Part shown: in pieces, positions 1 to 10,861 of the stretch | Position numbering within the stretch: position 1 is the first letter of the stretch | Layout of the letters: each line of letters begins with the position of its first letter | Assembly: GCA_003255025.1 (NCBI GenBank) | Contig: QANY01013163.1 | Coordinates: forward strand, 124,001-188,000 | Source: Datisca glomerata | Taxonomy: Eukaryota; Streptophyta; Magnoliopsida; Cucurbitales; Datiscaceae | DNA: 64,000 nt | Reading direction: 5' to 3' | Notes under the pieces: model-generated | What the model was told of the DNA's origin: nothing | Database searches by the model: none | Seen by the model: the letters and a program-made list of their open reading frames with translations, nothing else | Position numbers and translations under genes: made by a program

Positions 1-1207
1 TAAAATTTAAATCATAATTAAAATTTATAACTTTTATAAAATTGACATTGTATTTAAAATTATAACTCATTATAAATTTAAACTACAATTATGCATGTAC
101 ATGTTAGATGACAATTTGATATTGGCATATGTCTATTTTTATATGACATGTTATATGAGGATGCGAGTTTAATAATAAATCATACATTCAAAGTTAACCT
201 CTTTATGGCGTATTTCTAATACAACCCATAAAAATAAAAATAATTAAATTATAACAATTTAAATATTAGTATTCATGACGTCTGTAACTATCTCCATCAG
301 GTAGTTCCACTCTCTTGTAACTCTTTACTAAGGTTTAGTCCTATTATAATCTTCAAATTTTGATCAAAACCCTTTAATTAAGAAAAACTATTTTTCTAAT
401 TAAATAATCTCATTAAATATATTTTTTAAATTAATTGAATTTGACTAGTAAAAAAATTAATGACTTATCAAACTTGAGTCAAACCGAATCAAATAAATAA
501 ATTCTAATTTAAAAAAAAATGAAAATGAAAATTAATAATTATCCTTTTAAAATTGAAAATTTAAAAGATAAGAAAATAAAATTGATAATTATATTTTGAA
601 TTCAAAATTCGAAAGATAAAGAGATAAAAGTATAAAATTGATAATTCTTTTGAATTTTGAATTATCTTTTATCCTTTTAAAATTCAAAATTTAAAAGTTA
701 AAGCGATAGTATAAAGGTTTTCTTGAAACATCACATGGATAGGGCAACACGGTATCAAGGCATCTGAGCTCAATATCCTGGAAATCACAAGAATTGTCAC
801 TGGCGGGGGCAGCAGGACAGTCCCATTGCCGCCACCAGTTGCCTGTCTGCTCCACTGCCGGCCTTGGACACGGACGGCAATATGGCGAGCATCGCGGTGG
901 TGAACGTTGGATGGCGCGGTGCACGGCATGGACCGGACGGTGGCGGGCGGCTAGCGGGTGGCGGGCGACGAGATTCGTAAGATGATGGATTACATGGAAT
1001 TTAAAGATAAAATGCTTGCAAAATTAAATTACATAAAATTCTATGCGACAATTTCGGCATACATCAATTCGAAAATTGAAAAATAACACCTAAGCCGATT
1101 GATCGTGATTCATTCATAAAACACATCCAAACATACTTTGAATCTACCATGTCATATCCATCAATACATACATTTAATCACAGAATATGCATAATCAAGA
1201 ATATTAG
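1..1207 (-). mobile_element. Internal (non-coding) part of a minus-strand LTR element, truncated by the window edge
   Basis: This stretch lies on the internal side of a tRNA-Met-type primer-binding site at 1208-1219. It is therefore inferred to be the leader/internal region of an element transcribed from the minus strand. It is very AT-rich with one sharply GC-rich islet at about 750-980. No gag or pol motif is readable on either strand. The short ORFs here have no recognisable family and are treated as chance. It could be a LARD-like non-coding element or a Copia cut by the window edge. Confidence 0.45.
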
Positions 1208-1219
1208 GCTCTGATACCA
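1208..1219 (-). other. Primer-binding site of the minus-strand LTR element
   Basis: Read on the minus strand this is TGGTATCAGAGC, the standard plant LTR-retrotransposon primer site complementary to the 3' end of initiator tRNA-Met. It lies two bases from the TG that opens the adjacent LTR on the plus strand, the expected spacing. It fixes the element's direction as minus. Confidence 0.8.
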
Positions 1220-1221
1220 AA

Positions 1222-2933
1222 TGTTGGATCAAATTTTAGATTTAGAATAAACTTAACCAACCATGAACGGTTCGTAGTTAAAATATTTTCAAAATAAATA
1301 TTTAATCAAATTAAAATAAAATCACTTAATGATCTACATTTTCCTCTATTGGAAAAATTCTGATTTTGAGGGATCCAATTATTTGTCTGATGTTCTTCGT
1401 TCTTGAAATTCGTAGAACTTGAATTGATCTTGACAAAAAAGCACCCATAGGATTTAGAATTATATCTCGCAAGGATATTGTTAGGAATAGAGTGTAGACT
1501 CTCTAAAGAACTGAGGAAGAAAAAATAATTTTTCCTTTTCCTCCGATAGTTTTCAGTGGCAATAGTAGGGGTTGGGGAGAGAAACTTGTTTCTACTCTGA
1601 ATAACCACACACTATGATTATGGTTCTTAGGGATGAAACCCTAATGCAATCCATTATATAATAATTAAAAATTTTACACATATACCCCTATATGTTGAAT
1701 TGATGAAATTCATCTCCCTATGCACTACTATCTGTAATTTTTTACATATCCCCTATATCCAAGAATATGTCCAAATTCATCAATTGAAATTGATAAATTA
1801 AATTGATCCCTATCAATTAATTAACTAATTTCTTTGATGTACTAATTATCTAATAATTAAAAAATAATAAATTAATTAATTTGAATATTAATTTTGGTTT
1901 TCACTAAGTTAGTGATAACACCCATCACATATGGGTTCGAGAAGTGTACATTGGTCCAAAACACGATTTTGGTACAACTGACGTTTCTCATTCTTGTCCT
2001 TATAACCTACTCCTGAGATCGAATGGACTCACATGAATAAAGCTATAAGATTCAAATAATCGGCTAATTTATCTCTATAAATTCTTGACCTATTTAATCT
2101 CGACATCGTACGACTCCACTGTAACGTCGATGTTGAATCAACTCTTGATTCATGCGCGCTACATTTTCTATTAGTGCAAATAAACATTTCAATTTCATGG
2201 TCCACGTAATATTTTATGATATTACCATTCGTGAATATCAGTAACAAGATATGGGATATAAATTTACCATTTTACCCATCTAGTCATTATTTCCTTAACA
2301 CTTTTATTGACTGTGAATAAGAAAGACATAACATTGAAGTGTCTCGTACAGTTCACCATGTCTTATCAATGATTCATTTCATCGAGTACCTGCCTAGGTT
2401 TATTTATTCACACACTCATTAATAAAGCATAAGGTGATATTGTTGCTTTCACAATCTCCTCACGAATTCTGTATCTCTGAACCACACAACTCCAACGTAG
2501 TTAAATCACAGTCCTAACAGCCGAGGTATTCTCCAATAATTCGAACTCACTTTTTTGACATATCAAAGATTGCAAGTAACTAAGTCAAGTTTCGTATTCA
2601 CTTTAGGAATAAAGTTATTATGAAAATACCCTTAAGGTGTAACAATTAGATTTGGAGCTAGATAAACGACTTTGCTCTAAACTAATTTGTTACTGGTCTA
2701 TTCAACATATCCCATAATATGTCTAGGTTAACCATTAGAGTCTCCACTCCCATGCCCCGAGACCGGTATCCTTTGGTTCAACCTAACAGCTATAATTAGA
2801 CTCAATTGTCCAGTCGATCATAAGACTGCGAATAGTATTTTGAACTATCTTAGAAGAGTTCATCTGAAAGATCGCACAGTCTTTACTCCTCTTACGTTGA
2901 TAATAGTTCCAGAACTTAAGTAAATTATCAACA
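1222..2933 (-). mobile_element. 5' LTR of the minus-strand LTR element
   Basis: The LTR begins on the plus strand with TGTTG next to the primer site. The best right end is CAACA at 2929-2933, giving a 5-bp inverted terminus. An alternative right end near 3029 cannot be excluded. A TATATAA motif on the minus strand around 1654-1662 is a plausible LTR promoter, with the transcribed part towards lower coordinates. The second LTR is outside the window, so the boundary cannot be confirmed by alignment. No coding capacity is expected or seen. Confidence 0.6.
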
Positions 2934-3024
2934 CATTTTAATTAAAGAAAACTTTCATTTATTCATAAAATTCGGTAATACATAAATGTCAAAGAAATAA
3001 CTAAATACTCATAAATAATTATTA

Positions 3025-3400
3025 AGCCATACTTTATGGAATCAGAGTTCATAGTCTTAGATAAAGATGGAGAAGAAGCATAATGGCCGTAAAATTTTCT
3101 TGAAGATATTTCGTATGGCCTAACTCTATGAATGTCATATGCATATAATGTGATAGCATAGTTTCATGCCTTGTTAAGAGCAAAGAATAATGTATATAAT
3201 GGTAAGTGAAGACATAATATATACAAGCAAGATACTATCAGATAGTTGCTCTCTAAGGGAATTATTTTAGTGGATTTTATCAAATCAAAAGAAATATGGC
3301 CCATCCCTTAACAAAAGGACTGAGAAAAGAGCGAATGTAAGTAACATCGAGGTGAATGGTGACAATGCTGATTCAATTAATTATTCTAGTGAAACCCCAA
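3025..3400 (+). pseudogene. Copia D: degenerate RNase H / 3' end of pol
   Basis: The plus-strand translation, with several frame changes and stops, follows the end of a Copia polyprotein. It reads MESEFI at about 3035, DGEEAEWLKNFLEDI, HCDS, RAKNNVYNGK near 3178-3208, GIISVDFIKSKE and then HPLTKGL around 3300-3325. That block order (end of RNase H, then the DPLTKGL-type tail) is diagnostic of Ty1/Copia pol. The upstream part of pol is absent because the minus-strand LTR element lies directly to its left, apparently inserted in it or joined to it. It is non-functional. Confidence 0.75.
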
Positions 3401-3942
3401 CCTTGGTTGACTTAAAATCCTAAGATCTAGGTTTAGTAGGCAAAGTGGTTAGAGCAATTCAAGTTAATACGCATTGAAAATTGGTTTCTTCCCTATTCCT
3501 ATGATATGACATGAAAATGTTGTCCGTCGACGTTAAAGTCACATTTAGTATCTAATGATATTGATATCTAGCTTGAAATAGGAGTATCGAACAATGCTCT
3601 TAGTTTTTATAACACATATATGATAGTGGAAGTGGGCCGCTTCTATGAGAGTTATTATGGCATATGTTCTAAAAAGCTCTCATGGCTCATCATATGTTCA
3701 GGACATGCATATATGAACTCAAGTGTAAAAGATGTGTAAAATGTGAGATCTACTGTCTTGATTTACTACCAAGGTGGATAGTTCAAGTATATATGTTACT
3801 GATCCACGAGTAAATTTGGTAGGATTTCACTAAGTTAGGTTTAGGTCCAAAAGACACTTCTCCTTATGCATTACTCATCGATATCACTCTTTCGAGTGGC
3901 ATTTAGGCACATATACGATATTTTTTTATTCATGTGAGAGAT
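3400..3942 (+). mobile_element. Copia D 3' untranslated region up to the polypurine tract
   Basis: This is sequence without coding signal between the end of the Copia pol remnant and a polypurine-like tract CATGTGAGAGAT at 3931-3942. Its position and base composition fit the 3' untranslated region of Copia D. No separate gene is seen. Confidence 0.45.
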
Positions 3943-4640
3943 TGCTAGAACATTTAGTTGTGTGAAAGAACTGAGTATATCGTAAGAAGCTCAAAGGTTA
4001 TCCCAGATTGAGAAGAAGAAATTTGTTGAATGTTTATACTCCAAGAACAAACCTTGGATTTGGGCCTAAGGGCACCTAAATTTTGTGGACAAGGGATGAC
4101 CTACTCAAGCTACGGTCAAGTTTAAATGCATACACTGTTGTCCTCTACCATGCTAGCTCTGGCTTTGTAATTTATAAAAAGTTTTATTCATTTTATATAA
4201 ATTTTATTCAAAAATTACCGATGAAAGATTGCATCGCTTCGTTAAAATTTAATTGTGTAATTTTTAAATTTCTAATATTGCAAGGGAAAAACAAAACAAT
4301 TTTAAATTTTAAGAACAATTTTTTATTTTTTTCATCACCTTCATCTTTTCAAAAATTGAAAGCTTGACTACATGTTCCTACAAGAAAAACGTTTGCCAGA
4401 TCCAGGAATTCATGTGGTTGTTTCATTCAGTATCAATCATATATTATACGAGACCGCCAGCGTAAAACTGCTACTAACTAGAGCAAGCATAAATTCTATC
4501 TTTTGAACATTGCTTTGCAAGTCTTAATGTAATATTGTTCTTTTAATTTATCGTAAACTTCTATGGTTTTCTATGTTCATTCAAGAGTGAAAGTCATATA
4601 TATTGTTTATTTGATCTCTTTTCTTTTTAAACCGGTCAAC
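3943..4640 (+). mobile_element. Probable Copia D 3' LTR (right end unresolved)
   Basis: It begins with TG directly after the purine tract at 3931-3942, as a 3' LTR should. The right end is not recognisable. Homology to the flank of peptide gene copy 2 starts only near 4720, so the LTR probably ends between 4400 and 4700. The 94-codon ORF at 4083-4367 has no recognisable family and is taken as chance. Confidence 0.35.
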
Positions 4641-4719
4641 AAAAATTAGAATCAAATCCTATGATTTTTGTAAGGAAATTATTTAGTTCTATAAACAAAA
4701 TTGTGCAAATCATACATCA

Positions 4720-4928
4720 CATGATGCACCATCTTAACACTTCCCAAAGAAAGAAGTTCATTTTATATCGAAAATGCATCGGAATCCTAATCAATGAGTT
4801 ACATACCATACCTAATATTTTCGAAGAACATACCGATTACAACAGATGGATTTTGGCAAGAAAATCTCATACTCATCTCTCCCGATTCTAAAATCATTCT
4901 CCTTTAATTCAGTTACATTTGCATAACT
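4720..4928 (-). other. 3' flank/UTR of peptide gene copy 1, homologous to the flank of copy 2
   Basis: Scattered identical stretches match 59610-59858 beyond the second peptide gene. They include a block ending in 'CATACC(T)AATATTTTC' followed by 'GAACATA-CC(G)ATTACAACA'. Conservation outside the coding exon shows that the two loci are a segmental duplication rather than a chance motif match. A polyadenylation site cannot be picked out with confidence. Confidence 0.6.
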
Positions 4929-7900
4929 CTAATGTTCAGAAACCCTTCTTTTTTGTCCCAATGAAAACATCAGCAATGGACACTTTGGGAGTTGGCATCT
5001 TGTAATAACACAACACACACCAAGCTGACAAACACAGCCTGCGCATTCTAGACAGAGAGACAGGCAATTATTTAAACTTTTGCATTTTATTATCACCACC
5101 CTCCTTGGTTCCACTCCTAACTCAAACCCTCACTCACAAATTATATATGAAGTACATAACCAAATCCAAACACCAACATTAGATTCTATTTACCAAAGCG
5201 TAATTAAGATATGTTTAGAGTTTCATAATACATATCGAAGCTCACAGTTGTACACTCACTGATTCATGCACAAGTCTATGTAAAGGTGCATGGCACACTC
5301 TTTCATCACGAAGCCTATCACAAGACGACACTCGAGCGCGAGCTTGTCATTACCTACAAGCAACCCACATTAGCAAAGATTCTCCTCTAGCTTACCTCAT
5401 GCAACCTGAGTTCCTTCAATAGAAAACCAAGAATTCAATGATCGGCTAATACAAAATCTTACTTAGCCAATCATTGCACAAAGCATCTTTTCTCTTTCTT
5501 CTGTTTTGTCCTCTTGTATAACTAATTATATTATTTGATTTTAACTGTAATAAGTAATCTATTAAAGAGCTAGCTTTCTCATGTTTTTGTAACATAATTT
5601 CACCAATTCTTATCAATACAATACACACTGAATTCAAAACTGATCTCTTAAGTGTTTGCTAGATTTAATTTGGTGTTAGGGCCTTGCTCTCATTCTGTAA
5701 ATGGCCTCTACAAGTGAAAATGCCTCTAAAGCATCTAATGCCCTAGATTAGAGCCTCGTTCTAATGTCTAAGCTAATCTCCCTCAAAATCCTACCGTCAA
5801 TCCTACTGCCAATATTCCTGCTAATGTCACTAGTAATGTCCCAATCAACCATCCAATGTCTTTGCCCAGTATGCTTCCCAATAATATGTTGTCATTCTCA
5901 ATCTGTTTAATAAGATAAACTATATATTTTAGAAATCCTAGATTCTTTATCTAGTGAGAGCCTATGATCTTGAACCATACTTCCTTTGTTCAGTTCAAAT
6001 GCCTGATGCATTTATTAAGAATCCCCACATCTCAAACAGCACAGCTGCAGGTGGAGCAATTCCACTAATTGAAGCTCCTTTCATTCTAAATCCTAACTAC
6101 ATCAGTTGGAGAAGAATTGATCATCAGTTGGAGAAGAATTGATCATCAGTTGGAGAAGAATTGATCATCAGAATTGATCATCAGTTGGAGAAGAATTGAT
6201 CATCAGTTGGAGAAGAATTGATCATTAGTTGGAGAAGAACTAATCAACACCTCATGTCGTGGTTGTTGTCATCAATTACTGAAGCAGTGTTTAGACATGT
6301 CGTTCGCTGCCTCACTTCACATCAAGTGTGGAGATCATTGGAGCAACTCTTCACTACACAGTATAAGGCCAGAAATCTCGAACTTAGGCTTCATCTATAA
6401 ACTGTTAAGAAGGGTGCACTTAATATAAATGATTATATCTTAAGAAAGAAAGCATTACCTGATAGTTTTTCAGTAAAAGGGCAACTAATATCAGATGATG
6501 ACTTACTGTTATACATATTACGAGGATTGGGAGTGAGTATGACCCTGTTGTAGTAACTTACCTCTAGGAGTGAGTTTGTATCTTGTAGTTAGCTCAATTT
6601 ATATTATAGAGTCATAAAATGAGGCTTGAGCACCTAAACAGTTCTGGCTCAATTGATGTGCATAATCCATCCACTAATGTTTCCAACTTCTTCAAACAGT
6701 TTAACAGAGGGCCTTACCAGTCTTACCAGTAGTTTTCACCTTAAAACTCAAACAAATGTAATTTTGGCTCATTTAGGAGACGTGGTAGAATAAGAGGGAT
6801 GAGTAACTCAAGGCCTATGAGTCAAGTTTAACTATGACTTTCATCCTACTTATAATCAAGAATCTCAGTACTAGAACTCCAATTCCAATCATGTCAGTCT
6901 AAACTCTCCTAAAGAAGTCCTACAACTTATGTTTCTTCCTCAGTATCAATGGATGATGCATCTTGTTATATGGATAGTGCAGCAAGCACTCACATCACAC
7001 ATGATATTGGTAATATGTGACTAAAGAATGACTATAAGGGTAAAGGTAAGCTCCAAGTTGGAAATGGGGAGCTCCTGAACATTTCACACATTGGTAAATC
7101 CATTATTAACACTACTAATGATTTTATATCACTTATAGTTGATCAAATTCTGTTTGTGTCATCTGCTAGTAAAAACCTTATTTGTGTGTCTCAAGTAACT
7201 CTTGATAATCTAATTACTGTTGAATTTGGCTCTAATATATGATATGTGAAGGACAAGAATGTGAAGGTGGTCCTACTACAGGGTGCCCTTAAGAACGGTC
7301 TGCATCAGTTTCCCATCTCCCAGTTAAAACCTGTCAAAGTTGCCAAGAAAGAACAATTTTCTTATTTTCTATCTTCTACCTATCTTAACTAAGCTAGGCA
7401 TAGTTTTTAGACATCCCTACCCTCATACCCATCAACAGAATGGAAAGGTTGAGAGAAAACATATGGATGTTGTTGAAAGAGGTCTATCCTTTTGGTGGAA
7501 AGCCTTCTCTACTGCCACACACCTCACAAATCTCCTACCCACCCATGTCCTACATCAATTAACACTTTTTAAGAAGCTTTTCAAGAAAAATGTAGATTAC
7601 TCTTTAATTAAGGTATTTGGATGTGCTTGTTTTCCATTTCTTAGACCTCATAACTCTCTCAAGTTTGATTTTCACTCTAAAAAGTGTGTGTTTATGCGTT
7701 ACAGTAGCTCTAAAAAAGGATACAACTGTTTAGATCTCACCTCTGGAAGAATTATGTTTGTAAAAATATCATTTTCTATGAAACTAACTTTCCATTTCTC
7801 AAACTTACTTCAAAATCTGCCTATTTTAATAACAACACTAGCATGCATGTCTATACTGCTCTTTTTCTTATGTAGGAACCCTCTGGTACAACCATTCTTT

Positions 7901-10404
7901 CCACCCCTACAGCAGATTGTTCTTCTCCATCTTGTCCTTCACTAATTACATCACTAAGATCATCTTCTTCATGTATTTCTCGTTCTTTCTCTCATCCTAA
8001 TTACTCTTTTATCACTTATATTGTCCTTTTTTATTCCCACCTCCTCCTCCCCCACTCCATTAACTCTTACTGTATCTCAACTAGTTGTATCCCAATCCCA
8101 CCAATAAACTGTTACACAATCCACTCACCACATGCTCACTAGATCCAAAACTGGATATTTTAATCCTAAAGCGTTTGCCTCTACATTAAGTGATTCTTTA
8201 GAACCAAATCACATATCAGAAGCACTACAAAATCCAAATTGGAAAACTGCCATGACTATTGAATATGATACTCTCATAAAGAATGAGACATGGTCCTTGG
8301 TTCTTGTATCTCCTGATATGGAAGTAGTAGCAACAAATGGATTTTTCAAGTTAAATACAACTCGAAAAATCAACAAGTATAAGACATGTTTGGTTGCCTA
8401 GGGCTTCCAACAAACTCCAAGAATTGACTTCTTTGATACTTTCAGTCTAGTTGTGAAACCCTACACAATTAGACTTGTTATAGCTCTTGTTGTCACCTTT
8501 GGGTGGTACATCCAATAGCTAGACATTAACAATGCTTTTCTAAATGGTGAACTCTAAGAGACTGTGTACATGGCTCAACCCCCTGATTTTGAGGATAGCA
8601 CCAAGCCTTTACATGCATACAGGTTACATAAAGCTCTTCATGGCCTTAAACAGGCACCTAGAGGTGGTTTGATAGATTAAAAGGATCTTTTCTCACTTGA
8701 GGCTTTAAGAACTCAGTATCAGTTTCTTCTTTGTTTTTTCATTGCTCAAATGGGATTATTGTTCTAGTTCTTATATATGTTGATGACATCTTAGTCACTG
8801 GCAATCACTTTGCTGCTTTTCTTCAAGTTATTCACAAGCTTCAGCAACAATTTGCTCTAAAATTGTTAGGATCACTTAAGTACTCCATTAGCTTTAAAGC
8901 CTGCAGAAACATCACTGGTCTCACTCTCACCTAAAACAAGTATACCAAGGACCTTCTTCATATATTAAACATGGCAGAGTCTAAGAGCACTCCCACTCCA
9001 ATGTGCCCTTCAACTAAGCTTAGCTCTCATGCACTCCTCTACCTAACTCCTCTCTCTACAGGAGTTTAATTGGTTCACTAAGTACCTAACCATGACCAGG
9101 CTTGACTTGCCTTTTGCTGTCAATAAATTAAGTCAGTTTATGTCTACCCCCACAACAGCTCATTGAACAGCCTATAAAAGGCTTCTTCGATACATAAAAA
9201 TGACTCACCACTATGGACTTTACTTGACTCCTACTGAAAGAATGTCTTTAAATTGTTATTCTGATGAAGACTGGGGGAGCTCTGTTGATGATCGCAAGTC
9301 CACAAGTGGGTACTGTGTCTTCTTGGGAAACACCTTCACAGTTGGAGATCCAAAAAGTAAAGTGTAGTTGCACGCTCTAGCACGACGTCAGAATATCATG
9401 CCTTGGCTTCTGTAGCAATTGATATCATTTGGCTTACTTCCTTACTTAAGGAACTTCACCTCCCGTTGGTTAACACTCACATTATCTAATGTGATAACCA
9501 TAGTGTCATCTCTCTTACAAGCAATCTCGTGTTTTATTCTTGGACAAAACACATCGAGATTGATGTGCATTTTATTCGTGACAAGGTTCTGTCCAAGGTT
9601 ATTGATGTCAGATACATTCCCCCTTCCTCTCAAGTTGCTGATATCCTCACGAAGCCACTTGCTCCAGCTCACTTCTCTAACCTTTGTTGCAAGCTTCATG
9701 TCATTCCAATTACATCTCACTAAGGGTGGTATAAGCTCACATTTGTACACTCACTGATTCATGCAAAAGTCTACGTAAATGTACATGGCACACCGTTTCA
9801 TCATGAAGCCAATCACTCGAGAAAAAGTTTGTCACTAACTACAAGTAACCCACGTCAGTAAAGATTCTCCTCTAGCTCAAGTCATGCAACCTGAGCTCTT
9901 TAAACAGAAAACCAGAAATGCAATGATTGGCTAATACAAAATCACACTTAGCAAATCATTACACCAAGCATCTTTTCTCTTTCTTCCCTTTTCTCCTCTT
10001 GTATAGCTAATTATATTCTTTGATTTTATCTGTAATAAGCATCTTATTAAAGGGCTAGCTTTCTCATCCTTTTGTAATGTAATTTTACCAATTCTTATTA
10101 ATACAATCAACATTGAAGCTTTTGCTAAATTTAAGTATACACGTTAGGTGCACAACCCAATAACGATTTTTATTATACAAATGAAAATAATTGCATGTAA
10201 TTTATGCGTTATAGCACCATTAGTTGTCACTAGATTTTGGTCTCACGCGTAGATGTGTTACCACATGTGACATGCATTTGTCACGATGATGTGATTTCAC
10301 AGGATTTCTAATAAAATTTCTTGGAGAGTGGGAGTAGAAGTACCTGAAGTTGAAAGAACCAAGAGAACGACTAGGAAAACCAATTTGACGGAGGTATTTT
10401 CCAT
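4929..10404 (-). CDS. Small secreted cysteine-rich peptide gene, copy 1 (two exons; intron holds Copia B)
   Basis: Join on the minus strand: exon 1 10344-10404 and exon 2 4929-5128; predicted 86 residues. Exon 1 starts at the ATG at 10402-10404 and encodes a signal peptide (MENTS, a charged Lys, then a Leu/Val-rich core). It ends in a GT donor (CAG/GTACTT) after the first base of codon 21. Exon 2 follows an AG at 5129-5130 in matching phase and carries a cluster of closely spaced cysteines (KCKS...[10 protein letters not shown]...CVCQLGVCC) and more near the end. After the cluster the nucleotide sequence still encodes ADVFIG, as copy 2 does, but in another frame, so a one-base indel has probably replaced the original C-terminus. 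Secretion is inferred from the signal peptide. The cysteine spacing does not fit GASA/snakin or classical defensins as I know them, and the family is not recognised. Copia B in the intron and Copia A upstream make normal expression doubtful. Confidence 0.6.
5236..5668 (+). repeat. Copia B 5' LTR
   Basis: It is a direct repeat of 9728-10133. Shared landmarks are TTGTACACTCACTGATTCATGC near the left end, 'AAAGATTCTCCTCTAGCT', and 'CATCTTTTCTCTTTCTTC' with 'TCCTCTTGTATA' after it. The right end is set by the primer site at 5671. The exact first base is uncertain by several bases. Confidence 0.8.
5671..5683 (+). other. Copia B primer-binding site (degenerate)
   Basis: TGGTGTTAGGGCC is a decayed form of TGGTATCAGAGCC, complementary to initiator tRNA-Met. 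It lies directly 3' of the left LTR and fixes the element's orientation as plus. Confidence 0.65.
5700..6930 (+). pseudogene. Copia B gag remnant
   Basis: The plus-strand translation gives a UBN2-type Copia gag. It reads [17 protein letters not shown], the basic [10 protein letters not shown] segment and [17 protein letters not shown], then a block like [13 protein letters not shown] near 6495-6530. Stops occur in every long stretch, and a 22-bp minisatellite at 6100-6243 has expanded inside the N-terminal half. A clear CCHC knuckle is not visible. Confidence 0.7.
6100..6243 (+). repeat. 22-bp minisatellite inside Copia B gag
   Basis: About six tandem copies of CATCAGTTGGAGAAGAATTGAT are seen, with one shortened copy (CATCAGAATTGAT) in the middle and a diverged last copy. 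The unit length is not a multiple of three, so the array changes the gag reading frame with each copy. The unit derives from gag sequence itself, encoding the ISWRR region. Confidence 0.9.
6947..7330 (+). pseudogene. Copia B protease remnant
   Basis: [12 protein letters not shown] near 6960-7000 matches the Copia aspartic-protease site, usually W-Y-x-D-S-G-A. The catalytic Asp and Ser remain but Gly is replaced by Ala. It is followed by HIGKSII...[19 protein letters not shown] and [10 protein letters not shown], the protease to pre-integrase linker. Stops interrupt the frame. Confidence 0.65.
7340..7850 (+). pseudogene. Copia B integrase remnant, N-terminal half deleted
   Basis: An open stretch reads [19 protein letters not shown], the conserved end of the Copia integrase core with its catalytic Glu. 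LLPTHVL and the [22 protein letters not shown]-type tail follow. The zinc-binding HHCC domain and the first two acidic residues are missing, so an internal deletion has joined the protease linker to the last part of the core. Confidence 0.75.
8132..8935 (+). pseudogene. Copia B reverse transcriptase remnant
   Basis: RT blocks appear in order: [20 protein letters not shown] and NETWSLV, then a stop near 8399-8401. After it come [15 protein letters not shown], the [12 protein letters not shown] block and [11 protein letters not shown], and finally [12 protein letters not shown] near 8770-8800 with the catalytic YVDD preserved. Several stops and a frame change near 8670-8690 break the frame. Confidence 0.8.
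9060..9727 (+). pseudogene. Copia B RNase H remnant and polypurine tract
   Basis: The translation across frames gives [19 protein letters not shown], the [24 protein letters not shown] block, [12 protein letters not shown] and [34 protein letters not shown]. These are the ordered RNase H motifs of Copia elements. The AAGGGTGGT tract at about 9722-9730 serves as the polypurine tract before the right LTR. Confidence 0.8.
9728..10133 (+). repeat. Copia B 3' LTR
   Basis: It is a direct repeat of 5236-5668 with many substitutions and small indels. It ends near TTTGCTAAATTTAA, after which the intron of peptide gene copy 1 resumes. Confidence 0.8.
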
Positions 10405-10479
10405 GTTTTTGAATGACAGATATTTGATATGATCTTGTAATATTTAATCCTTTCAGGTTTTAAACTTTAAGCCTAGTAA

Positions 10480-10485
10480 TTTATA
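10480..10485 (-). promoter_or_regulatory. Putative TATA box of peptide gene copy 1
   Basis: TATAAA on the minus strand lies 76 bp upstream of the ATG at 10404. A TATAAA occupies the equivalent place in copy 2 (60557-60562), inside an otherwise diverged upstream region, which supports a conserved core promoter. Transcription start is not determined. Confidence 0.55.
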
Positions 10486-10500
10486 GCATTTTGATCATAT

Positions 10501-10501
<1 letters not shown>

Positions 10502-10533
<32 letters not shown>
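10502..10533. repeat. (TA)n microsatellite
   Basis: It is an uninterrupted TA dinucleotide run of about 16 units, just upstream of the putative core promoter of peptide gene copy 1. Copy 2 lacks it. Confidence 0.9.
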
Positions 10534-10536
<3 letters not shown>

Positions 10537-10590
10537 GGTTAAAGAATGCACTTACTCAGCTGAGATTTATGTTCTGAATCTAAATAATTA

Positions 10591-10858
10591 ATAGGAAAGC
10601 CAACCCAACATGTAAGCAACATTCCACGTAGAGTGAAACTCAAGTTACGTTAGCTGATTTAGTTGAAGGGAAACTCATGTGATATGGATGCGTCTGGTAG
10701 TTAGATTACGTTAGGTTGTTATTATGGGAGTTATGTGTTATGAAGAGTATAAATATCATACAATGTATTCTTTGATAATTAATGAGAATTTCAGCTAAGA
10801 GAGAGGTAGCATAAACCTCTTATATTTGTCCCTGTTTCATGCTCTTTACTGTATTGCA
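10591..10858 (+). repeat. Copia A 5' LTR
   Basis: It is a direct repeat of 26104-26373, sharing GAAGAGTATAAATAT (a TATA motif in U3), TTGATAATTAATGAGAATTT and GCATAAACCTC. It ends in TATTGCA just before the primer site. The first base is uncertain by a few bases. Confidence 0.85.
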
Positions 10859-10861
10859 ACT

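Larger units (their letters stand above)
5236..10133 (+). mobile_element. Copia B: degenerate Ty1/Copia LTR retrotransposon inside the intron of peptide gene copy 1
   Basis: Two direct repeats of about 400-430 bp flank gag, protease, a shortened integrase, RT and RNase H remnants in Copia order on the plus strand. The primer site follows the left LTR and the tract AAGGGTGGT precedes the right LTR. The open reading frame is broken by many stops and the region between protease and integrase core is largely deleted, so the copy is dead. It lies antisense to the host peptide gene, wholly within its intron (about 107 bp of intron on the left, 210 bp on the right). Target-site duplications are not recognisable, and LTR divergence suggests an old insertion. 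Confidence 0.85.

Noticed and set aside
684..985. ORFs over the GC-rich islet on both strands
   Set aside because: Three overlapping frames are open simply because the GC-rich sequence lacks stop codons. None shows a recognisable domain.
4929..5128. GASA/snakin-type or classical defensin domain in the cysteine exon
   Set aside because: The spacing C5C3C2C2C1C4C does not match the 12-Cys GASA pattern, and the gamma-core GxC of plant defensins is not evident. The family is left open.
9419..9757. ORFs of about 100 codons on both strands over the end of Copia B
   Set aside because: They are frame shadows of the RNase H remnant, whose real frame is the short one with [20 protein letters not shown].
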